Part shown: positions 53,120 through 61,855 of the stretch, in pieces
Position numbering within the stretch: the stretch's first letter is position 1
Layout: each line of letters opens with the position of its first letter
Source: Asanoa ishikariensis
GTDB lineage: Bacteria > Actinomycetota > Actinomycetes > Mycobacteriales > Micromonosporaceae
Direction: 5' to 3'
DNA length: 64,000 nt
Assembly (NCBI RefSeq): GCF_900107455.1
Contig: NZ_FNQB01000003.1
Span: forward strand, 1 to 64,000
Notes under the pieces: generated by a model
What the model saw: only the letters and a program-made list of their open reading frames with translations
The model's database searches: none
Told to the model about the DNA's origin: nothing
Translations under genes and position numbers: made by a program

Positions 53120-53767
53120 CTAACGTGCGGCCCTGATCGCCCGGACGCCGAGCGTCGCCGCGGCCACCGCACCGAGCAGGAGCAGGCCGAGGTACGGGTC
53201 GACGAGCTCGATGCGGCTCTCGGCGAGCTGGGTCGCGGGCGGCAGCGAAAGCGGGACGAGCGCGGGGATGAGCTCGGGCGCGCCGACGGTCGCGACGACG
53301 TCGACCAGCATGACGATGCCGAGCGACGAAACGGTCGCGGTCAACAGCCCGGCGAGCACCGCGGCGCGGTCGCCGTGACGGTGCTGGACGAGTGCGGCGG
53401 CACCGACTGAGCCGAGCGCGACCACCAGCACCGCGGGCCCGACGCCGGCAGGCACCGGCGGCGCGACGACCACCAGCAGCGCCGCGACGGCGATCGTGGC
53501 CAGCCCGGCGGCAGCGGCGGTGAGCAGCACCCGCCCGCCGGCCGCGCAGCGGGGGGACGTCACGGCGACGAACCCGAACAGGTAGGACGCGAGCAGCAAC
53601 GCGAGGATCCAGCCGCCTTCGCGCAGTTTCCGGCCGGGGTCGCCGGACGACGCGATCCCGGCCGCGACGGCCGCGGTGGCACCGACCGCGACCAGGCAGC
53701 AGCCGAGCCGCACCAGCCGCGCCACCGTCCGTCCCTCACCGGTGTGCGGCCACAGGGGTCTGGTCAC
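53120..53767 (-). CDS. Membrane protein with about six helices, 215 aa
   Basis: Starts at GTG 53767 or, less likely, GTG 53725. About six hydrophobic helices with Ala/Val/Leu content and Arg-flanked loops; there is no identifiable family. It is encoded directly upstream of the SufR-like regulator (10-bp gap) and the two are probably one transcription unit, so the regulator may control it. The region 53768-53919 contains the divergent start region and nothing else I can name. Confidence 0.65.
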   Translation of the reverse strand: MTRPLWPHTGEGRTVARLVRLGCCLVAVGATAAVAAGIASSGDPGRKLREGGWILALLLASYLFGFVAVTSPRCAAGGRVLLTAAAAGLATIAVAALLVVVAPPVPAGVGPAVLVVALGSVGAAALVQHRHGDRAAVLAGLLTATVSSLGIVMLVDVVATVGAPELIPALVPLSLPPATQLAESRIELVDPYLGLLLLGAVAAATLGVRAIRAAR

Positions 53768-53919
53768 GGCGCAAACCTTAGCCACTTTGAGTGATCCAGG
53801 GAACGCCAACTGAGGTGTGTGTCAGGTAGTGAGCCGGTTGTGGTCGAGCCGTTTCCGGCCCATTCGGTCGACCACGGGAGGAAGCTGGAAATTGGCCTCG
53901 ACCACACAAGGGGGAAGCC

Positions 53920-54537
53920 ATGTACGCGCGTTCTTCCACTTTCATTGCCCGGACGTCGTCGATCGACCGTGGCGTCGCGTTTCTCGACGGTGAGTTGATG
54001 ACCGACCTTCTCGACATCGACGGCTGTGTCGGGCTGTCTCTTCTGGTCGACCGGGACACCGGTCGCTGCGTGGCCACCTCCTCATGGGAGACCCAGAAGG
54101 CCATGCGGGCCAGCGAAGGGAAGGTGCCGGCACTGCGGAAGCGCATGGCGGACGCCTTCGGCGCGACGGACCTGACGAACGACGAGTGGGAGGTCGCGGT
54201 CATGCATCGCCTCCACCGTGCTCCCGTCGGCGCCTTCGCGCGCATCAGCCATCTGCGGGGTGCGCCGCGTTCCGACCAGCCGACTCAGATCTTCACGTCC
54301 AACCTGCCGATCTTCGAGGGGTTCTCCGGATTCTGCAGCGCGAGCCTGTTGCTGAATCGCGACTCCGGCCGGATCGTCTCGAACGTGATCTTCGATAGTG
54401 CCGAGGCGCTGGCCTCGGCCGGTGAGCGATCCACCCAGCTGCGCACCAAGGCCGCGAACACGATGGACGCTCAGATCATCGAGGTGGCCGAGTTCGAGCT
54501 CGCGCTCGCGCACCTGCGGGTGCCCGAACACGTCTAA
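53920..54537 (+). CDS. Hypothetical protein with two ABM-like ferredoxin folds, 205 aa
   Basis: Soluble protein with an internal duplication. GCVGLSLLVDRDTGRCVATSSWETQKAM in the first half and GFCSASLLLNRDSGRIVSNVIFD in the second have the same layout, each followed by a helix with MRASEGKVPALRKRM or LASAGERSTQLRTK. This is the dimeric ferredoxin fold of antibiotic-biosynthesis-monooxygenase-like proteins, here with two copies in one chain. The catalytic activity, if any, is unknown. Confidence 0.7.
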   Translation: MYARSSTFIARTSSIDRGVAFLDGELMTDLLDIDGCVGLSLLVDRDTGRCVATSSWETQKAMRASEGKVPALRKRMADAFGATDLTNDEWEVAVMHRLHRAPVGAFARISHLRGAPRSDQPTQIFTSNLPIFEGFSGFCSASLLLNRDSGRIVSNVIFDSAEALASAGERSTQLRTKAANTMDAQIIEVAEFELALAHLRVPEHV

Positions 54538-54630
54538 GCGTCACCCGAACAGCGGACTTGGCACCGCGACGCGGTATCAGGCGGCCCCGCTCTCGTCTCC
54601 TGCTTTGTGAGCGACAAAGGAGCGAGAGAG

Positions 54631-56574
54631 ATGAGCGCTGTCGACGGCGCCGCCCTGCGGCGTCTGCTGGTCTTCGCCGCAGCCCTGGCGGCGTTGCTCG
54701 CCTTGGCGGGCTCGGGGTCGTCGTCGCTGACCATCCAGGTGCTGTTCACGATCTTTGTCATCGCCGCGACGATCTGGGTGCGGGGTCAGTACCTCGACAG
54801 CCTCGACGACAGGCAGTGGCTGGTCACCTGGAAGATCGGGCTCGCGCTGGCGCTGGTCGGCGCCGCGATGATCCTCTCCTACGTGTTCTGGCCGATGCGC
54901 GGCGTGGCGCTGGCCGGCGCCATCGTCGTCTACTTCGTGGCCGGATCCGGGATCACCTGGCTGCGCCAGGGCATGAGGTCCGACAGCAGGCGCCTGATCC
55001 TGGGCCTGTCGTTCACGGGCGCGGGCGCCGTGCTGGCGATCGCCGGGCTGTCCCTGCTCGGCCGGTCCACCGGTCAGGTGGCGGTGTACGCGGAGCTAGC
55101 CTTCCTCGGCCTGGCCTTCTTCGCGCTGCTTCCCGTGGGTGTAGCCCTGCTGTCCGAGGTGGTCATCCGTCGGCTGTGCGCGTCGGGACACCGGCTGCGG
55201 CTATGGACGGGCCTCGGCGGAGGCGCGCTCCTGCTGGTCTCGGCCGGCCTGCTGTTCGCGTACACCCGATCGCCCTGGTTGCTCGGCGTGATCGTCGTCG
55301 CCGCGCTGTTGATGGTCGCGCTCGTGTCGACCACCCAGGCCGACGTCGCGTTCGTCCTGGGCGTCATCGCGCTGCTCGGTGTGACCCCGACGCCCGAAGA
55401 CCTGCCGACCGCACTCGAACCTGACCGCACGGCCTCGTCGCTGCTGGTGGCCATCGGTGACTCGTACATGTCGGGGGAGGGCGCGTCGAGGTACTACGAG
55501 GGCACCGATGTCGGCGGCGACAACCAGTGCCGGCGTTCGCCGTCCGCCTGGGCGGCGATGGCGGGCCAGCAACCACCGTTCGGGAGGCTGGAGTTCCTCG
55601 CGTGCTCCGGGGCACGGACGTGGAACGTCCAGTCCGCCACCCGACCGGTGCGACCCGAGGCTCCCTTGCCCGCCGCGGCCACCGGTGAAGCGGCGACCCA
55701 ACTCGACCTCCACACGCGGGACTACGCCGACGCCGCGTCCGCGCCGGCAATGGTGGTCGTCAGCGTCGGCGGCAACGACGCCGGCTTCTCGACGATCGGC
55801 CTGATGTGCCTTGCGCCCGGGAACTGCGGCGACCAGGCCCACCTGTGGACCGACTCGCTGCCGCAGGTCAAGCTCGCGCTGCGGGACACGTACCAGCACC
55901 TCAGCGACGTGTTCCCGCGTACGCCGGTCGTGGTCGTCCCGTACCCGGACCCGATCCACCTCACCGGCACGTGCGACGACGTCGCGCTGAGCATCGGCGA
56001 GCGCCGCTTCCTGCACGAGTACGTGACCGGCGGGCTCAACCGGGTCCTGGCGGAGACGGCGGCCGAGTTCGGCTTCTACTACCTCGCGGACATGGAATCA
56101 GCCCTGGAGACCGCTCACCTGCAACTGTGCGACGAGCTCAACGGCGGGCGGCCCGGCCTGCACTTCATCGGCGTGCGGTCCGTCGCCGGCGTCGCCGAGC
56201 AGCGCTTCAACCCGAAGAACTGGTCGCACAGCAGCCTGCACCCGAACGAGCGGGGCCACGCCGCGATGCTGCGCACCTTCCAGACCTGGCTGCCCGACCT
56301 GGACACCATGCCGATCCGCACCACGTCGGTGGGCCGGTACGACAGCAGGCGCGCCGCGCCCGCCGCCGTGCAGGGGGCACCGCAGTGTGACCTGCTCGAC
56401 ACCACGACGGCGGGTTGCCGCACGCAGGGCATGCGGTGGGCGAAGGGTCAGGTGCGCGAGACACTGTGGACGTACGGGTGGCTGAGCCTGTTCCCGCTCG
56501 CCGGGACCTGGGCGGCCGCGGTCGCGTTCTTCGCCTGGCAGCGCCGGAGGCTCGTCACGCAATCCGGGCGATGA
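54631..56574 (+). CDS. Membrane-anchored SGNH/GDSL hydrolase, 647 aa
   Basis: The ATG at 54631 has AAGGAG about 8 bases upstream; GTG 54607 is in frame but has no site. About nine transmembrane helices (residues 5-270) lead to an SGNH hydrolase domain. Block I is GDSYMSGEG (catalytic Ser278), block III is VGGNDAGFS (about 379-385), block V is SSLHPNERGH (about 535). One more helix lies near the C-terminus. The enzyme should act outside as an esterase or acyl-transfer hydrolase on envelope polymers or lipids. Its last 20 bp overlap the convergent glycosyltransferase gene. Confidence 0.85.
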   Translation: MSAVDGAALRRLLVFAAALAALLALAGSGSSSLTIQVLFTIFVIAATIWVRGQYLDSLDDRQWLVTWKIGLALALVGAAMILSYVFWPMRGVALAGAIVVYFVAGSGITWLRQGMRSDSRRLILGLSFTGAGAVLAIAGLSLLGRSTGQVAVYAELAFLGLAFFALLPVGVALLSEVVIRRLCASGHRLRLWTGLGGGALLLVSAGLLFAYTRSPWLLGVIVVAALLMVALVSTTQADVAFVLGVIALLGVTPTPEDLPTALEPDRTASSLLVAIGDSYMSGEGASRYYEGTDVGGDNQCRRSPSAWAAMAGQQPPFGRLEFLACSGARTWNVQSATRPVRPEAPLPAAATGEAATQLDLHTRDYADAASAPAMVVVSVGGNDAGFSTIGLMCLAPGNCGDQAHLWTDSLPQVKLALRDTYQHLSDVFPRTPVVVVPYPDPIHLTGTCDDVALSIGERRFLHEYVTGGLNRVLAETAAEFGFYYLADMESALETAHLQLCDELNGGRPGLHFIGVRSVAGVAEQRFNPKNWSHSSLHPNERGHAAMLRTFQTWLPDLDTMPIRTTSVGRYDSRRAAPAAVQGAPQCDLLDTTTAGCRTQGMRWAKGQVRETLWTYGWLSLFPLAGTWAAAVAFFAWQRRRLVTQSGR

Positions 56575-57835
56575 GGGTCGCAAGGCCCGCCAGCCCCGGG
56601 GCCGCGAGGATCTCGCCGCCGATGCGCTCGGCCGCCTTGCGGTAGTCCGGTTGGGCCAGGACCGTCCGGACGGCGGTGCCGACCGCCTCCGACGTCGGGG
56701 TGTCGGTCTTGAGGTTGATGCCGACGCCCGACCAGGCCACGCGGGCGGTGACCTCGATCTTGTCCTCCGTGGTGCCGGCCACGACCAGCGGGACGCCGTG
56801 CCGGAGGGCGAAGTGCACCCCGCCGTAGCCGCCGTTGGTCACCATCACGTCGGTCAGCGGGAGCAGGAGGTCGTACGGCAGGTAGGAGGCGACCCGCACG
56901 TTGTCCGGCAGCGGTCCCTCGAGCGTCTCCGCGGGCCGGCCGCCCGTGCTGACGACCACGAGCACGTCGTCACCGGCCAGCGCGTCGATCGTCGGACGGA
57001 TCAGCGCCGTGTGGTCCTGGTTGGCGATGGTGCCCTGGGTGACGTGTACGACCGGGCGACCGGAGGACAGCTCGCCCCACCACGGCGGCAGGGGCTGGTC
57101 GCCGGCGCCACCGCGGCTGACCGGGCCGACGAAGTGCACGAGGCCGTCGCGGTCCGGGCGCGGATACTCGAAGCCCGGCACCGTGAACTGGACCACCGCG
57201 TCCGTCCATGATGGCCAGTCCAGCACGAAGCCCGGCAGGCGATGGCCCGTCGCGGACTGGTGCACCCGCTGTGCGTAGCGCTGGACGCTCCCGAAGACGA
57301 CCTTCTCCACCGCGACGTTGAGCATCCCGTTGCGCAGCCGACCGATCGGGCCGGGCATGGGATGCAGACCGAGCCCGAACGGCGCGGCGTGCCGGCTCTT
57401 CAGGCTCAGCGGGACGATCCCGAGGCAGACCAGCGTCGGCCGGCTGGCCCGGGGGCGTCGGGCCAGGGCCGCGGCGCCGATGAACAGCATCTCGGCCAGC
57501 ACCGCGTCGGTGGGCTCGGCCGCGAGCGCCGCGTCGACGGCGGCGATCTGGTCGGGCATCGGGCGCAGGAACACCTCGCGCAGGTCGTACCGCAGCCGGT
57601 CGAGGCCCTGGTGGTTCGTGCGGTCCGGGAACTCCCGGTCCAGCGCGGTGTCGTCGAAGTCGGCGCCCGCCGGCAGCGGCAGGAACTCGGCGCCGGTGCC
57701 TTCGACGGCGGCGCGGTAGCGGGCGCCGGTCAGGAAACGCACCCGGTGGCCGGTCGCGACCAGGTGGCTCGCCACGCTGAGTAGCGGGGACACATGTCCG
57801 TGCACGGGGGCGCTGCAGAGCAGGACCGACGACAT
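56555..57835 (-). CDS. GT1-family glycosyltransferase (MGT-like), 426 aa
   Basis: GT-B fold: N-terminal acceptor half starting LLCSAPVHGHVSPLLSVASH, and a C-terminal nucleotide-sugar half with HVTQGTIANQDH, VVSTGGRPAET and a TNGGYGGVHFALRHGVPLVV donor-binding region with the conserved GG-GGV pattern. These match macrolide/UDP-glycosyltransferases (MGT, GT1). The substrate is likely a small hydrophobic acceptor such as an antibiotic or a plant phenolic. Start at ATG 57835 with AGGAGA upstream. It is divergent from a TetR regulator, which probably represses it as a xenobiotic response. Confidence 0.92.
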   Translation of the reverse strand: MSSVLLCSAPVHGHVSPLLSVASHLVATGHRVRFLTGARYRAAVEGTGAEFLPLPAGADFDDTALDREFPDRTNHQGLDRLRYDLREVFLRPMPDQIAAVDAALAAEPTDAVLAEMLFIGAAALARRPRASRPTLVCLGIVPLSLKSRHAAPFGLGLHPMPGPIGRLRNGMLNVAVEKVVFGSVQRYAQRVHQSATGHRLPGFVLDWPSWTDAVVQFTVPGFEYPRPDRDGLVHFVGPVSRGGAGDQPLPPWWGELSSGRPVVHVTQGTIANQDHTALIRPTIDALAGDDVLVVVSTGGRPAETLEGPLPDNVRVASYLPYDLLLPLTDVMVTNGGYGGVHFALRHGVPLVVAGTTEDKIEVTARVAWSGVGINLKTDTPTSEAVGTAVRTVLAQPDYRKAAERIGGEILAAPGLAGLATLIARIA

Positions 57836-57893
57836 CGACGTTCTCCTCAGGTAACATTCGGTGTTGTCACGAAGGATTCACTACGGCCCGACT

Positions 57894-57910
57894 GGATTCA
57901 ATTGAAATCC
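57894..57910. promoter_or_regulatory. Candidate TetR operator
   Basis: TTCAATTGAA, a perfect 10-bp palindrome at the centre of GGATTCAATTGAAATCC, covers the preferred TTG start of the TetR gene and faces the glycosyltransferase start. The word GGATTCA also occurs 21 bp upstream (57873). It is the only AT-rich palindrome in this gap. Confidence 0.45.
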
Positions 57911-58534
57911 GAAACCCGACAGCCGCGCACCTACCGCTCACCGTTGCGCAGCCGGCAGGCCGCCGAGACCCGCGACCGGATCCTGGACGCGGCGGCCGCC
58001 CGCTTCGCCGCCGACGGCTACGGACGCACGACGCTGGCCGCGATCGCCGAGCAGGCCGGTGTTTCCGTGGAGACCGTCCAGGCCAACGGACCCAAGCGGG
58101 CGCTGCTCGTGGCGTCGTTCGAGCGGGCGTTCACCGGTGACGAGGGCGCACACCAGATCGCCGAGCGCGAGGTCGGCCAGCAGATCCTCGCCGCACCGGA
58201 TCTGGCCACGATGCGCGCCGGCATCATCGGGTTCGTGGCCGCGGCCAACGAGCGGACGGCGGCGCTCTGGCGCGCGTACGCGTCGGCCGCGGACAGCGAC
58301 CCCGAGGTGATGGCCACCCTCGACGACATGTACGCCCGACGCCGGACCGACCTCGCCGCCGCCGTTGCCGGCCTGGTCGCACGGGGCGCACCGATCGCCG
58401 ACCCCGCCCGCGCGGCCGACGCGCTCTCCTTCCTCCTGTCGCCGGAGGGCTACGAGCAACTGGTGCTGCGTGCCGGCTGGTCGCGCGAGGCGTACGCGGC
58501 CTGGCTCGACGAAGCGGTCGCCGCGCTGCGCTGA
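57902..58534 (+). CDS. TetR-family transcriptional regulator, 210 aa
   Basis: The N-terminal DNA-binding domain (about residues 20-70) reads RDRILDAAAARFAADGYGRTTLAAIAEQAGVSVETV, with a normal recognition helix; the rest is a helical ligand-binding domain. The TTG at 57902 is preferred because the only ATG, at 57794, would lie inside the divergent glycosyltransferase gene and its ribosome site. Predicted repressor of the divergent gene and of itself, released by the compound that the transferase modifies. Confidence 0.85.
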   Translation: MKSETRQPRTYRSPLRSRQAAETRDRILDAAAARFAADGYGRTTLAAIAEQAGVSVETVQANGPKRALLVASFERAFTGDEGAHQIAEREVGQQILAAPDLATMRAGIIGFVAAANERTAALWRAYASAADSDPEVMATLDDMYARRRTDLAAAVAGLVARGAPIADPARAADALSFLLSPEGYEQLVLRAGWSREAYAAWLDEAVAALR

Positions 58535-58566
58535 CCCTAAACCGGACAAAACTCCTCCCGCGCGGC

Positions 58567-58593
58567 TGTCACGAATCGGCTCGCCATCCGGTC
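58567..58593 (+). promoter_or_regulatory. Candidate ECF41 autoregulatory promoter
   Basis: TGTCAC at 58567-58572 and CGGTC at 58589-58593 (16-bp spacer), 47 bp before the sigma factor. They approach the ECF41 promoter consensus as I recall it, a TGTCACA -35 and a CGTC -10; the -10 differs by an inserted G. Confidence 0.5.
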
Positions 58594-58640
58594 CCTCTTG
58601 AAGAGGACTTGGTCATCCAGACCACGGAGGCGAGCGAATC

Positions 58641-59552
58641 ATGATGGGGCTGGTGCAGGACGCGACCCTTGGCGACGCGTTGGCGGCGTTCGCCGTGGTC
58701 CGGCCACGGCTGTTCGGTATCGCCTACCGGATGCTGGGTAGCGTCGCGGACGCGGAGGACGTCGTCCACGACGCCTGGCTCCGGTGGCAACAGACCGATC
58801 GGGCGGCGGTACGGGATCCGGAAGGGTTCCTGATCACCACCACGGCCCGACTGGCGGTCAACGCGGCGACCTCGGCCCGCGCCCGGCGGGAGGTCTACTC
58901 CGGGCCGTGGCTGCCCGAGCCCGTCGACACCTCCACCGACCCGGTCGCCCGGGCCGAGCGCGACGAGTCGGTCGAGCTCGCGGTGCTGCTCCTGCTGGAA
59001 CGCCTCAGCCCGGCCGAGCGGGCGGTGTACGTGCTGCGCGAGGCGTTCGACTATCCCTTCCGGCGCATCGGCGAGGTGCTCGACACCAGCGAGGCCAACG
59101 CGAGGCAGCTCGCCCGGCGCGCCCGCACACATTTGGACCAGGAGCGACACGATCCCGTGCCGCGCGCGGACCACGTGCGCCTCCTGCGGTCGTTCCTCGC
59201 CGCCGCGCGGGCCGGCGACCTCCATCAGCTCGAGGACCTGCTGGCCGACTCTGCGGTGTCCTATGCCGACGGTGGCGGCACCGTCCGGGCGGCTCCCATG
59301 CCGATCGTCGGACGCGAGAACGTCGCGCGGTACATCGTGGGGCTGATGGCCAAGTTCGGACGTGACCTCGAACTCGAGATCGTCGAGGCCAACGGCGGAC
59401 CCGCGGTTCTCGCCTCCCGCGACGGCGCGGCGGTCGCGCTGTTCACGCTCGACGCCTCGGCCGCCGGGATCGAGCAGATCCAGATAGTCCTCAATCCCAC
59501 CAAGCTCGGCCAGTTCAAGCCGACCGTTCATGGAAAGTCAGATCAAACATGA
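58641..59552 (+). CDS. ECF41-type sigma factor (SigJ-like) with SnoaL-like C-terminus, 303 aa
   Basis: Region 2 has AEDVVHDAWLRWQQ, region 4 has FRRIGEVLDTSEANARQLARRA, and a C-terminal SnoaL-like domain of about 110 residues replaces a separate anti-sigma factor. ECF41 marks are present: WLPEP in the linker, YADGGGT after the start of the C-terminal domain (the DGGGR/K motif) and LNPTKL near the end (the NPDKL-type motif that regulates activity). It is the first gene of an operon with a cupin (4-bp overlap), epimerase and AttH-like gene. Classical ECF41 clusters carry carboxymuconolactone decarboxylase, oxidoreductase or epimerase genes, so this set is partly standard. Confidence 0.93.
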   Translation: MMGLVQDATLGDALAAFAVVRPRLFGIAYRMLGSVADAEDVVHDAWLRWQQTDRAAVRDPEGFLITTTARLAVNAATSARARREVYSGPWLPEPVDTSTDPVARAERDESVELAVLLLLERLSPAERAVYVLREAFDYPFRRIGEVLDTSEANARQLARRARTHLDQERHDPVPRADHVRLLRSFLAAARAGDLHQLEDLLADSAVSYADGGGTVRAAPMPIVGRENVARYIVGLMAKFGRDLELEIVEANGGPAVLASRDGAAVALFTLDASAAGIEQIQIVLNPTKLGQFKPTVHGKSDQT

Positions 59553-59947
59553 AAATGGGCAACAACGAGATCGAGGTCCTGGACACCGCGTCGCCGCCCG
59601 CGCTGCCGGCCGGCTCGCACGTGATGACCGCGACGATCGCACTGCCGCCGGGCGACCCCGGTTCGCCGCCGCACCGCCATTCGGGTCCGGTGTTCGGCTA
59701 CATGCTCGAAGGCGAGATGATCTTCGAGCTGGAGGGTGAGCCCGAACGCGTGATCAAGGCCGGAGAGGCGTTCTGGGAGCCGGGCGGGGACGTCATCCAC
59801 TACCAGGCCGCCAACAACCTGGCCGACCGGCCGAGCAAGTTCGTCGTCGTCATGGTGTGCGCGCCCGACCAGCAGATGCTGGTGCTGGTCAGCCCAGAAG
59901 AGCTCGACGCGCGCAAGGACCGCCGAGCCCCGCGACCGGGAGCCTGA
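59549..59947 (+). CDS. Cupin-domain protein, 132 aa
   Basis: Single-domain cupin with both motifs: motif 1 HRHSGPVFGYMLEGEM (metal-binding His) and motif 2 GEAFWEPGGDVIHYQAAN (His). It starts in an ATGA overlap with the sigma factor stop and ends 2 bp before the epimerase gene. Such small cupins in ECF41 operons are thought to be redox or detoxification partners; the reaction is unknown. The metal site is intact by sequence. Confidence 0.9.
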   Translation: MKMGNNEIEVLDTASPPALPAGSHVMTATIALPPGDPGSPPHRHSGPVFGYMLEGEMIFELEGEPERVIKAGEAFWEPGGDVIHYQAANNLADRPSKFVVVMVCAPDQQMLVLVSPEELDARKDRRAPRPGA

Positions 59948-59949
59948 TC

Positions 59950-60765
59950 ATGCGAATTCTGCTCGCCGGTTCCACCGGCGTCATCGGCCGCCGGCTCGCG
60001 GCGTTGCTGACCGCGCGTGGGCACGAGGTCATCGGACTGGCCCGCAACGGCCCGGTCCCCGTCGACGTGCTCGACCGCGACGCCGTGATCTCCGCTGTCC
60101 GCGCCGCCCGACCCGACGTGGTGATGCACCAGCTCACCACACTGAGCACGGGCGATCTCGCGGCCAACGCCCGGCTGCGCCGGATCGGGACCCGCAACCT
60201 GGTCGACGCCGCGCTCGCCGCCGACGTACGCCGCATCGTGGCGCAGAGCATCGCGTGGGGCTACGCCGCCGGCGACGAGCCCGCGACCGAAGAGACCCCG
60301 CTCGACGTCGACGCCCCCGACCCGCGGCATACCAGTGTTGGCGGCGTCACCGCGCTCGAGTCGGCCGTCGCGGAGCTGCCCGAGTGGGTCGTGCTGCGCT
60401 ACGGCACGCTCTACGGGCCGCAGACCTGGTACGCCCGCGGCGGCCGGATGGCCGAGCTTGCCGCCGCGGGCGCGATCCCCGCCGACGCCAACGTGAGCAG
60501 CCTGCTGCACGTCGACGACGCCGTCGTCGCGGCGGCCGCCGCGCTGCGGTGGCCTACCGGCGTGGTCAACGTCTGCGACGACGAACCCGCCCCGGCCGCG
60601 CAGTGGGTCCCCGAGTTCTGCGCGGCGGTGGGTGCGCCGCCGCCCCCGGTCGGCGCCGGCGAGCGCAACTGCTGGGCCCGCGGGGCGAGCAACCGCTACG
60701 CCCGCGAAGACCTCGGCTGGTTCCCGGCCTATCCGTCCTGGCGAGCGGGCTTCGCCACCCTGTAG
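59950..60765 (+). CDS. NAD(P)-dependent epimerase/reductase, 271 aa
   Basis: Rossmann protein with the dinucleotide motif GSTGVIGRRLAALL at residues 7-20 (GxxGxxG). A typical Tyr-xxx-Lys is not obvious in its usual place, so catalysis may be atypical, as in the NAD(P)H-binding atypical SDR group; the middle reads WGYAAGDEPATEETPLD and LRYGTLYGPQTWY. It is a standard companion of ECF41 factors. The ATG at 59950 lies 2 bp after the cupin stop. Confidence 0.85.
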   Translation: MRILLAGSTGVIGRRLAALLTARGHEVIGLARNGPVPVDVLDRDAVISAVRAARPDVVMHQLTTLSTGDLAANARLRRIGTRNLVDAALAADVRRIVAQSIAWGYAAGDEPATEETPLDVDAPDPRHTSVGGVTALESAVAELPEWVVLRYGTLYGPQTWYARGGRMAELAAAGAIPADANVSSLLHVDDAVVAAAAALRWPTGVVNVCDDEPAPAAQWVPEFCAAVGAPPPPVGAGERNCWARGASNRYAREDLGWFPAYPSWRAGFATL

Positions 60766-60777
60766 CGAGGAGGAGTC

Positions 60778-61854
60778 ATGGCAGACCGACTGGCCGCGAT
60801 GAGCGACGACTACGGCCGCTTCGGGATCTCGCCCGAGGTGGTGGAGGAGTGGGAGGACGGCGCTCGCACCGACGGCAGCGCCGGGTCGTACGAGTGGTGG
60901 TACTTCGACGCCCACCTCGACGACGGTGCCAAGGTCGTCGTTGTCTTCATGAACAAGGACCTCGGCGCGGCCACCGCCCCGCTGTCACCGCAACTGCGGC
61001 TCAACCTGGAACTGCCCGATGGCACGGCGTACGACCACGCGGTCGCCATCCCGGCGGGGCAGTGGTCGGCCGCGAGCGGGCGCACGGACGTGCGGATGGG
61101 GCCGGGCAACCGGTTCGCGGGCGACAACCTGCGCGAGTACCGCATAGAGGCGACCGTGGGCGACGTCCGCGTCGACCTCACGCTGACCTCGCAGGTGCCA
61201 CCGTGGCGTCCGGCCACCGGGCACATGCTCTTCGGCCCGGACGACCTCCAGTTCAACTGGTTGCCCGCCGTGCCGCAGGGAGCCGTGCGCGGCTCGTACA
61301 CGGTCGGTGGGGCGCGGCACGAGACCACCGGTGTCGGCTACCACGACCACAACTGGGGCACGATCGGCCTCCAGAAGATCATCCACGACTGGTACTGGGG
61401 GCGCGGGCAGGCCGGGCCGTACACGGTGATCGCGTCCTTCATCACCAGCGTCGAGAAGTACGACTTCGCCGAGATCCCCATCTTCATGCTGGCCCGCGAC
61501 GGACGCATCATCGGCGACGACCCGGCGAAGATGTCGTTCGAGCGGCAGGGCGTCTACACCGACCCGAAGACCGGCAAGCCCGTCGCCGGAGTGGTTCGAT
61601 ACACCTATGTGGATGGTGACGACACCTACGTGGTGACCTTCGACCGCGGACGGGACCTGGTCCGTAACCCGCTGACCAAGGACCTGCCCTGGCTCAAGCG
61701 GGCCGCGGCCCGGCTGGTCCGGTTCGACGGCGCCTACCTGCGCTTCGCTGGTGAACTCACGATCGAGCACCGTTGCCGCGAAGAGACGGTCGATCAGTTC
61801 ACGGAGGAAGCGATCTGGGAGCTCATGTACTTCGGGCACGCCCGCCCCGCCTAG
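60778..61854 (+). CDS. AttH/CrtC-like lipocalin-fold hydratase, 358 aa
   Basis: Two-lipocalin-domain protein with the family hallmarks: GSYEWWYFDAHLDDG in the first barrel (Glu-Trp-Trp) and GVGYHDHNWGT in the second (His-Asp-His-Asn-Trp). These match AttH and carotenoid/neurosporene hydratases, in which an Asp adds water to a double bond. The substrate could be a terpenoid. It follows the epimerase by 12 bp with a GGAGGAG site, closing the ECF41 operon. AttH-like genes are not, to my knowledge, a usual member of these clusters. Confidence 0.85.
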   Translation: MADRLAAMSDDYGRFGISPEVVEEWEDGARTDGSAGSYEWWYFDAHLDDGAKVVVVFMNKDLGAATAPLSPQLRLNLELPDGTAYDHAVAIPAGQWSAASGRTDVRMGPGNRFAGDNLREYRIEATVGDVRVDLTLTSQVPPWRPATGHMLFGPDDLQFNWLPAVPQGAVRGSYTVGGARHETTGVGYHDHNWGTIGLQKIIHDWYWGRGQAGPYTVIASFITSVEKYDFAEIPIFMLARDGRIIGDDPAKMSFERQGVYTDPKTGKPVAGVVRYTYVDGDDTYVVTFDRGRDLVRNPLTKDLPWLKRAAARLVRFDGAYLRFAGELTIEHRCREETVDQFTEEAIWELMYFGHARPA

Positions 61855-61855
61855 A

